Positions 1 to 12,675 are shown, numbered from the stretch's first letter. The stretch is DNA of 64,000 bases from Marchantia polymorpha subsp. ruderalis (GCA_037833965.1 AP031355.1:17943501-18007500), one strand, 5' to 3'. Numbers and translations are program-made. The notes: generated by a model not told the origin, from the sequence alone.

Positions 1-1413
<1,413 letters not shown>

Positions 1414-1610
1414 GATTGTTCGCTCAATGAATCTGTCAAGGTATCAAGCAAATGTGAAGGATGAGAGCTTGGAGGTTGAACGAGAATTAGAAACAACACG
1501 TCGTCATTGAGGTCTGTGAATTCAGCACAGCAGAAGGCACTGCTGCTTCACTGATTCGCTAGACAACAAGAGCAATCGATGTAATGTCAAGAAGAAGTAG
1601 CTTCGGGAGG

Positions 1611-1642
1611 CGCTCTCGGTGAATTCTAAGCGGCTGCGACTC
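1611..1642 (-). promoter_or_regulatory. Degenerate copy of the peroxidase leader/5' splice-donor element (gene 1)
   Basis: This stretch lies about 200 bp upstream of the gene 1 ATG and aligns by eye with the leader block of genes 2-6. On the coding strand the other genes end in CACGGTGAG, while here the same place reads CACCGAGAG, so the GT donor is gone. The CTTATA segment seen further upstream in genes 2-5 has no counterpart here. Homology is inferred from position and similarity; loss of function is inference. Confidence 0.5.
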
Positions 1643-4319
1643 CTCGGGTGCCGAGCAGCACAAGAGAGATGAAGGTTAAACTGTGAATGAGCTGAAGCTG
1701 AAGATTCGTGAGTGTGTCCTGCCGGGGCCGGCTTTTGAAGTGGTTGACTGCAGAGTACGGTCCCGGACTCGACATTCAGCTGCAAGTACAAATCCGAAGC
1801 AGCAATCCAGGATTCACGCCTCATCCGTGAACACCGTGAACAACTCTTTAGTCGAGACTGTGCAATTTCTGTTCCCATCCGTGGTTCGATCCGTGCATTT
1901 TCAGCACTATTAAGCTCATGCTTCAATAAGGAATTGCGCTCATACCTTGGCACGTGGAATGTACCACCATGAGCGGTGACCTCACTGAACTATTCAGATC
2001 TGGCAGTGACAGTAAAAGACGACAAGACGGAGGATTTACAACTTCCACTCTGAAAGCGACAAGGTTTGGACATACTGTACTGCAGTTTGACCGAGTTTTA
2101 AAGGGCGGTCAAGCGCACGGCCTTCCAGTTGACTGTAGCCTTAGATCTGACCTTGAGCATGACGGCAGCCACTTCATGTTGAACGAGACGCCTCGATTCC
2201 GACCTTGAAGGAGCACGTTCGTCCAACAGTCTGCATGAAAGCAGAACAGTTTTAATTAGAGATATGAATCAGTCAAAGTCAAAGGACTCATGATTTAGAG
2301 ATCTTGCGGTTTGCTCGCTGATCACAGTACGCTGAACCATTTCCACATATAATTAGCACTGTGTGTTCAGTTTATTAGCACTGTGCACGATTGAAACAAT
2401 GCTTGTCTTCTCTGTTCTCAAAGAAAACTCTTCCCAAGCCTTACGCCAGAGGTTTCTCATTCGAACCTGCTTCTCTGCTCAGGTACCCATCGATCGAGGG
2501 CTCGAAAGTCATTAAGACAATCTCAAACGTCATGTGATTCTGATCCATAAGTCCCAGGAGGGCATGGGTGATGAGCCGCACCTTGTATTATTTCTGAGGC
2601 TGCTACCTCACGAGCTTTGTCCGGATCTAAAACTCTTCTCAGGGCGAATGTAATTGTGGACGATCTTGGCTGCTCCCCAACGCTGTTGGGAAAGAGGTGG
2701 AGGATACATATGTCAAACGTACAACTCAGTAGAAGGGGCGTAAAGGATACAAGGAAAAAGTAAAAGCCCTGTGGCAGGACAGGCCATCCCCCAGTCTCCT
2801 TTCACGCCTTGAAACCATCGTTTGGGTCCGCAACAATTTTGTCTTCAGCGCGATGGATTAGAGCAAACGCAGCGAAGCCATGAATGCCCCTTCGAGCGTT
2901 CAAAAGTTCCATGCAGGACCATCTTCCGAAGATCAGGACACGATCCATCGTGCTCGACCATGATCGGACACAACGGAAGCGAAATTGACATAAGTTCAAG
3001 CCTAGGATTGCTCTCCTTTTTTCACATCCAGTTGCAGTCGTGTTCTTCATACAAATCAGGCTCGATGGAAACAATCACTCACAAAGTGAACCATGATCAT
3101 TGATGTCCGTACTTGGACCGTGTTGCTTATCGAGGCTCGCACCTGGTACCTTGTACCTTATGCCTTCTTCAGTCAACGTTACGGCCCCATCGAGCGGAGA
3201 GAAGTGTGCTGACGCCATAAATCCACTTTTCCACCATCAACAGGAAAATTCGTCGGGATCCCAGCCTCCCAGATAGAGGACGATGGTCTTATTGTTCGAG
3301 CTGGTTTTTGACTCTACAGCAAGCTGCGGTCTGAAGTGAAATTCCTTGAACATGTAGTAGGTGTGGGTGAATATCAAAAGGACATTGTATTCCTCCGTCT
3401 AGCGTCGGTACAGGAAATTGGTATTCATTTCTACAATTACCTTAGATATATAACGTATACTCCGGCAGGATTAGTCTATGACCTGACTAAATTAGCTTAA
3501 TTTAGTGGTAAATGTGAACCATATAAAGCATTTAGAGTTACATATCACTCTTGGAATTGGTCAATGAGTAACGGCTCACACCAATAAGCATGGAATATGA
3601 GCTTATGCCCTTTGGCGATAGCATCAATATATTCTGTTGAAAATAGTCGCTCTAGTCTGTAGTTGTATTTGTAGTATAACTCGGAAGCCAATATTTTGAC
3701 GAGGTTATGAGGTAACACAAGTGGGAAAAAATTTTTTACCTGCGCGTTGTTGTCTGCATAGCAAAGAGCGGACACTTCGTTATTTTGATCAAGTGGTGAC
3801 ATAAACAGAAGCAATATCGTTAGACAATATGCTCCGCTGTCCTTGATAGACTTCATCAACAATAGAGTCAACACAAGAAGCCACGCCGTGGATTAAACAA
3901 TGCACTCTTGAATAAAATACAATGGAAGGGTTTAGGGTTTAGGGTTTTTTAGGGTTTAGGGTGACACTCATGACATGATCCGTCAAGATTCGCAATAGCG
4001 TAAGGAGTAAGAGATCCGATGACGCAAACATCATCAATGAAAGAGTTAGCTTGTTGTTGATCCAATAACGTTATGAGTTCCTAAACTGAACGGAAAGAAA
4101 TTGCTATTTTTGAGTAGCAATGATGTATAACAAACAAATACATCTAGGGGGAGCCGAAGTTGATTGTTTAGACTCTATATGCACAAGCAACTAAGTTTGA
4201 TAAATCTTGAACCACTTAATATTCTCTCTAGATTGCAAGCAAGTGACGGTTTGAGAGTAGATTGTCTACATTTATGCAATTAAATTCTGTTATCGCACCA
4301 AATGATTTTAAATGAGGTC
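1643..4319. other. Intergenic region between gene 1 and element A
   Basis: No gene is recognised. The longest frame with any bulk is 109 codons at 3545-3874 on the minus strand; it has no recognisable motif and is probably chance. Base composition falls from mixed to AT-rich towards 3400-4319. The only distinct item is the telomere-type repeat listed separately. Confidence 0.5.
3928..3961 (+). repeat. Interstitial telomere-type repeat (TTTAGGG)n
   Basis: Four to five copies of GGGTTTA/TTTAGGG occur here, one stretched by extra T residues. TTTAGGG is the common land-plant telomere repeat. The tract is far too short for a telomere and lies about 360 bp left of element A. Confidence 0.85.
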
Positions 4320-4545
4320 ATGACTGTGGTAACCCACTTTTTGTTTTTCGTCGGAACTAAAACATTTTTGAATAGTAAGTACCGCGGTAGCAGCTGTAAA
4401 TAGTAATCGGTATGCGAAACCAGAGTAAAAAGAGTATCGAGTACAGTCAAGGGGTTTTGGACTTAGGCCACCGTGGGACGCTTGGGACGGAACGGGCGGT
4501 TCATGCTGCAGGATCCGCTTCGAGCATCTTCGGCGGTAGATCACT

Positions 4546-5565
4546 CATAACTTTTTCAATTCGTAACGCCTTGAGTTGCTTCGGGTCTTGTTAGAAAGAG
4601 CTCGACGCGTTGGTTCTAACAAGCCCAAAAACTTGTGAAACGGATGAGAGATCACTGAGTTATGAGTGTCGGAAGTTACTGATGGGGGGCCTTCGGCGGT
4701 AGAGCTACTTCGGCGGAAGAACCGCCGGAAGATGCGCCTTCGGCGGTAGACGCTTTCGGGGCAAGGGCCTTCGGCGGAAAAGTGCCTTCGGCGGAAGAGT
4801 GAATCCCTCATAACTTTCTCAATTCAGAACTCCTTGACTAGGTTAGGGTCTTGTTGGAAAGAGCTTGACACGCTCGTTCTAACGAGCCCAAGAACGCCTG
4901 AAACGGATGAGGACTCATGAAGTTGTGACTGTCGGAAGATGCGAAGACGAGCGCTTACGCATAGGCAGAAGGAGTTCGTCGTTGGCGGGAAGTCCGCCGG
5001 GAATTCCGCCTACGCATAGGCGGAAGGAATTCACCTACGCGTAGGCACTTCGCCATCGGCGGAATATCCGCCTTCGGCACTAGATGTTCGCCCTCGGCGA
5101 CAGACGTCTTCGGGTCAACGCCTTCGGCGATGTAGGAGAGTGTATTCGACGGAAAAATGAATCCCTTATAACTTTTTCAATTCGTAACGTCTTGACTCAG
5201 TTAGGGTCTTGTTGGAAAGAACTTGCGACGCTCGTTCCAATGAGACCAAGAACTCTTGAAACGGATAAGGCGTCACTGAGTTATGAGCGTCGAAAGCGGC
5301 TGTCATGGTTAGTAGAGACGACTTCGGTGTTAACATATAGAGAGGCCTTCGGCCCAAGGAGTTGCGCATAGGCGGCCTACGCATAGGCAAGTTGCGAGTG
5401 GAAGCCTGTGCATAGGCAAACGCCTTCGGCGGAAGAGTAAAACCGTCATAACTTTCTCAATTCTAAACGGTTTGACTTAGTTAGGGGCTCGTTGGAAAGA
5501 ACACAACACGGTTGTTCCAACGAGCCCAAGAACGTTTCAAACGAAGCAGGGATCTGTGAGTTATA
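4546..5565 (+). repeat. Array of four inverted-repeat units in element A
   Basis: Four units of about 120 bp lie near 4546-4666, 4808-4928, 5167-5286 and 5448-5565. Each opens with CATAACTTT(T/C)TCAATTC and closes with (G)AGTTATGAG or a variant, so the ends are mutually inverted. The centre carries a second inverted pair of the form TCGTTGGAA ... TTCCAACGA, although the arms are imperfect in some units. Spacers are rich in CCTTCGGCGG and in palindromes such as GCCTACGCGTAGGC. Related units occur in D, C and once in B. Confidence 0.85.
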
Positions 5566-6360
5566 GGTAGGCAAAGGTGCGGAAGGGTGTCTTCGGCGGG
5601 AGGATGCCTTCGGCGCCACGTGGCAGAAGATTCCCGATAGCGGAAGTTGGCGGGATTATGTCAAGTGTGGGACGCAGAACGGCGGGGCGTGAAGTTGCAC
5701 GTGAGGAGCAGGCCGTTACCCATAATCGCGGGAACGGCATTCAAGCGGCATGTGGGTACCCCGGACCTCGGATTTTGGAGAAGGAATTTTGGCTTAGGTT
5801 CAGAGATCTTGCGGGGCCCATATATTTGCGATGGACGGTTGGATAGATCTGAAATTTGGTGGGGCCGTTGATCTCAGACGGCCACGCATGCCTGCAAATT
5901 TTCAGCCTCAGATCTTGGATGGAAAGGCGCTGGCGGTTCTGTACAGTAGGCTTAGGATTAAGATTTAGGGTTAGGGTTAGATTTAGGTTGTAAGTTAGAG
6001 GGGAAGTCAGCCGCCGACTCCTCAAGTGTAGGATCTGTTGCGGCTCGCACCATGGCATAGTGCAGTGTAGTGCTAGTTAGGACTTAGAAGGTATAAAGTA
6101 GTTCAAGGCGTCTTGCCTTGGGATTTTGTGAGCACAAAACTGTGCTCACATGTCTTTTTAACCTTATGAGAGTTAAAAGTTTAGATTTAAGCTCTTGCAA
6201 AGTTGTGCTTGTAGTTTTCTGGAAGTTTTGGCAAGATTAGGAGTTGGTGTAATAGTTAGTAGACAAAGGTGCGGAAGGGGGCCTTCAGGGCAGGGTCTCC
6301 GGCGAAGTGCCATCGGTGAAGTTCCTTCGGGGAAAGGCCTTTGGCGAAACAGTGAAACCC

Positions 6361-7230
6361 TCATAACGTTTTCAATGTGTGACACCTTGACTCAGTTAGT
6401 GTCTTGTTGGAAAGAGCTCGCGACGCTTGTTCCAACGAAACCAAGAATTCTTGAAACGGATAAGGCATCACTGAGTTGTGAGTGTCGGAAGTTACTGATG
6501 GGAAGGGTTAAGGCGAGTTCGGCTTCGGACGTCTTCGGCTCCGGACGCCTTCGGCTGCGGACGTCTTCGGCACCGGACGTCTCCGGCTTCGGACGCCTTC
6601 GGCTCCGGACGGCTCCGGACGTCTCCGGCTTCGGACGCCTTCGCGACAACTGCGAGCAAGCCTTCGGCAATACGAGGTCGGCGAACTCAGAGTCGGCTAA
6701 CTCCGAATCGGCGAACTCGGGGTCGGCGAGCTCGGGGTCGGCGAACTCCGAGCCGGTGAACATCGTGCAGGGGCCTTCGGCGATACCAGATAAGGGGCCC
6801 TTGGGGGAAGGGCCATCGGCGAAACAGTAAAATCGGCATATCTTTTTTATTTGTTAACGGTTTGACTTGATTAGGGTCTCGTTGGAAAAATCTCGCGACG
6901 CTCGTTCCAACGAGACCAAGAACTCTTCAAACGGATAAGGCGTCACTGAGTTATGAGCGTCGAAAGCGGCGGATAGGGTAGTACAACATCGAACCGGAGG
7001 ATATCAAACCGGAAGACATCCAACCGGCGAACATCGTGTGGGCGCCTTCGGCGATAACAGATAACAGGCCTTCGGCGGTGTGCCTTCGGCGAAGGGGTAA
7101 AACCGGCATAACTTTCGCAATTCGTAACGGGTTGACTCAGTTAGGGTCTCGTTGGAAAGAGCTCGACCTGCTCGTTCCAACGAGCTCAAGAACTGTTGAA
7201 ACGGAGCAAGGATCCGTGAGTTATGGGTGT
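6361..7230 (+). repeat. Array of three inverted-repeat units in element D
   Basis: Units near 6361-6482, 6836-6958 and 7107-7230 have the same CATAAC...GTTATG (or TTGTG) bracket and Tcgttggaa core as those of element A, although D and A have different ends. The spacer at 6525-6650 is a run of CTTCGG(A/C)NCCGGACG-type repeats, and 6675-6760 repeats GGCGAACTC(A/C)GAGTC. The long forward frame across this tract (6195-6830) comes from repeat composition and is not called as a gene. Confidence 0.8.
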
Positions 7231-7689
7231 CGGGAGTAACTGTTATAGATAGGCAAAGGTGCGGTCGTGCGTCTTCGGCGGGTGGATGCCTTCGGCGGTG
7301 CGCAGAAGAAGATTCCCTCCGGCGGAGATCGGGTGAAATGTAAGCGAATGTAGAATGTACAGGTGTGGTGGCGGCGGCGGCGTGAAGTCGCGCAGGGGGA
7401 GCAGGCAGCTACCCATCATTGCGGGTGGGGCATGTAGGCGGGCTGTGGGTGTCTCGGCTTTGGATTTTTGAGGTGGTGTGTTCGGCCTTGGAGCTGAGAC
7501 CTGGTAATGTGTTCGGCCTGGGAGCGGAGAGTTGGGAGTGTACCAGTGTGCGAGAGCTTGAGGTGTGCGTGTGTGGAGACGGAAGTGGTATCGGTCGTAG
7601 GATAGAGTGTGGTGTGAGCGATTTTTCGCAGGCAAGTGGTGAGAGTTAGGAGGGGAGTGTGGAGAGTTCGAAGTAGGAGGAAGCAAACT

Positions 7690-7970
7690 CTCGTGGGTGG
7701 AGAGTTGTATCTGAGAGTGAAATTTAAGTGGGATCTGAGATTGAAGTGTAAAATCTGTGAGTGGGATCTGAGATCAGAGTGGAAGATCTGAGAAGGAGAG
7801 CTGAGAGTGAAGTGAAATCTGAGACTGAAATCTGACAGTCGGAATCTGAATTTGAAACTGGAAAGGGAGAGTTGAATCTGAGAGAGGAATCTGGTGGGGT
7901 CTGAAGGTGGAAGCTGAGAAATCGATGCTGAAATCTGAGTAGGAATTGGGAGTGGGATTGGGATCTAGGA
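7690..7970 (+). repeat. Degenerate short tandem repeat TCTGAGA(N)TGAAATC-like
   Basis: Purine-rich sequence repeats TCTGAGA, GAGTGAAAT and GGAATCTG at irregular 12-16 bp spacing. It produces open frames on the minus strand that are rich in Ser, Phe and Pro, which are composition artefacts. It lies near the right end of element D. Confidence 0.65.
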
Positions 7971-9139
7971 AAGCCCACAGCGGCTGTAGTATTGAGGAAG
8001 TCACCTAGAGTTGGGTTAGATCTTTATGTAACAAAGAGCTTGTCTGATGCTCTTGTGGAAATAGTAGGCAGCAGGTGTTAGTTTCAGTTTTGGACAATTT
8101 GTCTATGGAAGAGCAACTGTTTATCATCTCATTGTCTTGAATACACTGTGAGAACATGGCTTGTGATCAGAGAAGTTAGATTATGGGAGTTCGAACCCCC
8201 ACCTGGACTACAAACGCTGAAGGGTGGGAAGGTTGGGCTCACAGATTTTTCCAGTTTCGGAAGTACAGATCAGGAACTCATTTTCTCTGCGTGTTTGTGT
8301 CCTTAGTTCTGTCATCACGCAAGAGGAGCTACAACTTGGCGTTCCGCATTTTGTAGCTGAAGGCTTCGACCGAATGTTCAGAGCTAGTACATTGGTTAGA
8401 GACTTGAGTAGTTCATATCTACACCTGCGGGTGATTGCCGATGCTCAGAGCCAGTGACGAGTTAGATACTTGAACAGTTTCCCCCTTACACCTTTGAGTG
8501 ATTGTTTCTAATTGTACTCCTTCGGGATTTTTCCCCTGAATGCCAAAGTGAAGTTTTGCTACTTCGTGTAAGCCTTGGTTGTAAATTCAGGTTACGCTGC
8601 AACAGGTGCCTTCAGGGTAACCCCTGTAGTATTTCTGGGAATGACAAGTGCCTAAGAATTCAAACTCTTCAATAGACTGTTATGGTGTGTTATTGGATCG
8701 TTTCTCAGTTGAGTCCTTCCATGCGGACCTGTGATCTCTGCGCGTTTTGTGAGTTGAGAGTGTTGTTCACCGCTGTGGTAACACACTTTTTGTTTTTTTT
8801 TGCAAGATTTAAACAATTTTAGAAAACAAGTACCGAAGCAGTGTCTGTAGTTAGAAAAGGGTACGTTAAATAGAGTGGATTGAGGAGATCGTCACGAGGT
8901 CACGAAGAATCGCGAAGTTGGATGTACCAGCGCCAAATGTCTTCGGCGCCTTCGGCAAAAGCTCATTTTCTGAGGTGTCTCTACTCACGCGCTTCCAGCG
9001 TTTAAGGAGGCTACGCTTCCGGCGCAGACACCTCCGAAGGAGATTTTGCTAAAGACGTCAGAAGAACGGCAAGGACCTCTGAAGGCTTCCGACCATGAGT
9101 GCGCCTTCGGCGATGCGCCGCTAGCGCGGAAAGGGAAAC

Positions 9140-9267
9140 CTTCATAACGATCTCAATACACGGTAGTTCCATTTGATTGAAGTTGCATTGGAAAGAGCTC
9201 GGGACGCTCGTCCTAACGAGCCCAAGAGCGTCGGAGATGGATCAGGGACGAAGAAGTTATGAGCATC
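9140..9267 (+). repeat. Single inverted-repeat unit in element B
   Basis: This is a diverged copy of the unit found in A, C and D. It opens CATAACGATCTCAATAC, has the core TTGGAAAGAGCTCGGGACG, and closes AGTTATGAG. Only one copy is present, against three or four in the relatives. Confidence 0.65.
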
Positions 9268-10071
9268 GGAAAACTCGTAGCCGGACATGCGCCATTCGCG
9301 CTAGGGTTCACAGTCAGAAAGGACTCCCGTACGCCTTCGGCGATGCGCCTTCGGCGGAATCACGCACTCATGGGAGGAAATCAACTCAGAGGCGGAAGCG
9401 CCTTTGGCGGCTGCGCAACGGAAGAAAAGCGCCGGCCGGATGTACGCCTCCGACGTGGCGCGGATAGCGGATGCGCTGGCATGATTTGCGCCGGCGGGAT
9501 ATGCGCCGACTTGATGTGCGCCTCCAGCGAGGCGCCGACGGAGAAGGAATACGCCAGCGGCGACACGCCTCCGGCGATGGTCAGGTTAGGAAAAGACAAC
9601 ATAGCCGACGCATACACTGCGGCGAACTCGAGTCCGGAAGACGGTGGCGGCGGGAGAATTCAACATTCACGCATGCGAATGCACGCAGTGCGGAGACGTG
9701 AATTCGACCATGCGAGGGCGAACCGTTAGGCCGTATAGCCGGCTGCGTAATTGTAACCAGTAAGAACGTTGGACGATCTTGAATTCGGAGAAGAAAAGAC
9801 TGCTCTCCAGTCTCATTCTCTCATTCTTGATTTTGCGATTTCCAGCTTCCAAGATTACGCGCAAGGGCGGAGAGACCTGCAGTGAGAGGAGAGAGTGCGG
9901 AGACGAGTTGCGCAAGGATCTTGACAGACCTTGCAGAGAATTTGCGAGTAGCGAACTTGAGCGCGCAAGAGAAGAGAGAGTGATTGCAGTCAGTGCTTGA
10001 GCGGCCGACGTGCAGCGGCGATTGTGAGAGAGCGAGCGGAAGGGAGAACGTCTGTGTGTGCAGGAAACGCA

Positions 10072-12675
10072 ATGTCGAAGGTCCCCCAGCTGCGAGTGTC
10101 TCCACTCAGAGTGCCGCAGATTGGTCTGCGCGCATTCCAAGATGTGCTAACAGGGCTGAAGCTCGATTTCCTCATGTGGGGATGGAACTGGACATGTCCG
10201 GAGATGGTGCGCGAATATCTGCAGGAGAGACACAAGCCCTCGCGCGGATTCCGCCCACATCCAGAGAGGTGGGACATTTGTGACTGGGCGCAGGTGTTGG
10301 GCAGGTGTGCCGGTGAGGAAGGGTTTCTCCTCTTCGAGCCCGATAGCGTGAAGGTGTCCAAGGAGGAAGAAATCTCCTACAATGAGCTTTTCAAAGTTGC
10401 CAGGCATCCCAAGAACAGTTTCCGGACACGGGATTACAAAGATCGATTGCGGAGAAATGTCGCGACTGCATTGCTGCAGATATTGCAGCCGACCAAGACC
10501 GCTTACATGCATGGTTAGCAAGTAGGATTTGTGGAGCTAGTGTTGTCAGGAGCTCCCGTTCATTGGGCACGGCTCCTGTGGAAGGTGACGCGCCAACATG
10601 CGCAAGAAGAGAGAGAAGGAACCCTCAATCATCTTTCGCCTTACCTGATTGTGTTTTATCGGGCGATGGGATGTTTGACAAATTCAGAGCGGACACGGTT
10701 TCCGCTGCTGACCCGGAGCTATCCAGGTAGATACTCGCGGGAGGCCGAAGTAGACACGGATCCGGACGAGGCACCTGCCAGTCCAACTCCGGCTCCGCCT
10801 CCAGCAAGAGCAGCAGAAGAACGCCGAAGTGAGCGCGCTCCGCGAAAGCGGAAATGGGATGAGAGACCTGAGCACAGGCAGCCGGAAGTGCCAGCTGCGC
10901 CGACTCGGAGTCGGCCAACCAACGAGCCTCACAGCCGACCGAAACAGAGGGCACGCAAAGTGCCAACTAGTACTGAGGAGACCGGGCGTACTCCGGTCCG
11001 GCGGAGTATCCTGCCCACGTAGGAGGAGATAATCGCGCAGATTCTGGGGAAGTCGGCGAATACCTCTGCGCAGAAGGCACCGATGCCTTCGGAAGAAGAC
11101 AGACGGACTGACAGTCGGCCGACTACGAGTCGGGCGACTGAAGGTCAACAAACGGAAGGAAGGCCGACTGAGCAGCGCGTTGAACCGGACAGCAGGCCGG
11201 AAGCAGAAGGGAGTTTGGCTGACGAGCCAACAACCCTCAGAGGGTCGTCTTCGGCGGAAGGCACTTCTGGGAAAAAGCCGCCAGCAAGCAGGCCAAGTGG
11301 AGTGAAGACGCGCAGGGTAGATCCGACTGCCAGTCGGACAACTGCTAGTCGGCCGACTGCGAGTCGGTCAACAGAGAGTCGGCCAGATTCGCCGACCGCG
11401 AGACGGACAGGGCCGGCGACCATTGTGCGGGCGCCTTCGGCGGACGCACCTCCAGCGAAGACACCTTCCGCGCAGATCGCGCCGGAAGGGCAGGCAGCAG
11501 AAGCGGACGGTGCAAAGGTGACAAAAGTCACTGCGGCGTCGTCCCCTTCGGAAACCGAAGATCGAGCCGGACTAGGGGCTCAAGCAGTGGGATCCCCCAC
11601 TGCCTTGGATATTTTAGCAGGGAGTGGAGCGGTAGTCGCGGCGGAAGCTGCCGCGCGCCACAGTTCCAGGGAGTTGCCAAGGGATTCGGTGGCGACTGAA
11701 ATCCTCGAAACGGAGGATGAGACGAGTTCGGAAGAGCAGGAAGCGGACTCTATGCAGAAAACGCCAACAGGGGTGTTGTGCGAGCAGATAGTTCCACTCC
11801 TGCGATATCTGGATCGCAAGACATCCAAGTACTCGGGTTCCGAAAAACCGCAGTCTTAAGTGAAGACTGTCAAGCGCAGGACGAGGAGCAAGGTGGCCAC
11901 TTGGGCCTCTAGGTGCCAAACATTGCAGGATAGGAACACTACCCTCCGACAGCACCTGGCGGTCACGCAGAAGCTATACCAAACCCTGCAACAACAGAGG
12001 GAGGATGCGGCGACGAAAAACCAGGCGGATGCCGAGCTAATGCGGGCAAAGATCGAGTCGGAATTGCAGGAAGAGCGGAGACAAAACCGCATCTTAGCAG
12101 AAGAGCTTGCGCGCCAGAAGCGCGCCTTAGAAGAAAGTCAAAGTACACGCAAGGAGGATGAGGAATTGTTGCGCAACTTGCAATCCGAGTGCGTGGATTT
12201 GAGGGCGCAGCGCGCAGATGCGGAAATGCAGCTAGCAGAGGTGGAAGGCAGCTGCCGGACGCGAGAAGAGTTGGCGACGCGGGTGACTCACTGTCTAAAA
12301 GGATACGCCCATTGGGAGGTGGCAACTCAAGAGAAGATCACACTCAGGGAGTTCGAGCTTCGGGCGGCGGCATTGACGGAGGGTGACAGTCGGAGTCGGC
12401 GGCGAGTAGCAAGGAAATTAGAAGCCTTCTTGTCGGGTGCGCGCGACACTATGGCGCACTTGGAGTCGGAAGTGACTGCAGCCCTCCGGCGTCTGGGGTT
12501 GCGCAGCCGGTCGGAAGATTGGCAAGGTAGAGATAGAGAGCGAGGCAGTCCGGCGCGCAGGAGGCGCAGCACCGGATCTGCAGAGTGCAGTAGCGTAGTT
12601 TGGTTTCGTGCAGGTGTTGCGAGTAGCAGATACGATAGCGTAGTGTTAGTTAGAACCTTAGAGGGTATAAAGTAG
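10072..12675 (+). pseudogene. Decayed transposon ORF with C-terminal coiled coil (element B)
   Basis: One reading frame runs from ATG 10072 to the stop ending at 12675, broken only by TAG (10516), TAG (11020) and TAA (11857). All four segments share that frame, so they are one ancestral ORF of about 867 codons. Part 1 is a W/R-rich globular region (FLMWGWNWTCPEMV, RWDICDWAQVLG), continuing past the first stop with APVHWARLLWKV and SPYLIVFYRAMGCL. Part 2 is low-complexity, rich in Pro, Arg, Thr and Ser, with repeated TASRPT-like motifs from TCGGCCGACTG DNA repeats. Part 3 (11870-12500) is a strong heptad coiled coil. No reverse transcriptase, integrase, protease or zinc knuckle is visible. I do not recognise the family; a gag-like or plant-mobile-domain-like role is speculation. 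Current coding capacity appears lost. Confidence 0.65.

Larger units (their letters stand above)
6127..8243. mobile_element. Element D: 2.1-kb TG...CA element nested in element A
   Basis: The ends are TGTGAGCACAAAACTG and GGGCTCACA, with a terminal inverted match TGTGAGC/GCTCACA. They are flanked by the 5-bp duplication GATTT (6122-6126 and 8244-8248). Excising D rejoins GCCTTGGGATTT to TTCCAGTTTCGG, which matches the uninterrupted sequence in B near 12690. The first 24 bp fold as TGTGAGCACA-AAAC-TGTGCTCACA. Inside are three inverted-repeat units, an 18-bp GC-rich repeat tract (6525-6650) and a degenerate TCTGAGA/GTGAAATC tract (7690-7970). No coding frame is supported. The element class is uncertain: LTR-type by ends and duplication, but a DNA transposon is not excluded. 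Confidence 0.75.

Noticed and set aside
6195-6830. 211-codon forward frame in element D
   Set aside because: It is made of translated repeat DNA (SASSAPDVSGFGRLRLRT-like and SANSESANSG-like runs), has an equally open reverse frame, and is not conserved in related arrays.
7243-7978. Pro- and Ser-rich minus-strand frames in element D
   Set aside because: They arise from purine-rich short repeats on the plus strand; there is no domain and no conserved start.
9259-9729. 156-codon frame at the left of element B
   Set aside because: It begins inside the inverted-repeat unit and follows GCGCC-rich spacer repeats; it is unrelated in frame to the main ORF and has no motif.
10147-11151. Minus-strand frames opposite the element B ORF
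   Set aside because: They are shadows of the GC-rich plus-strand frame; the coiled coil and the continuous frame identify the plus strand as the coding one.
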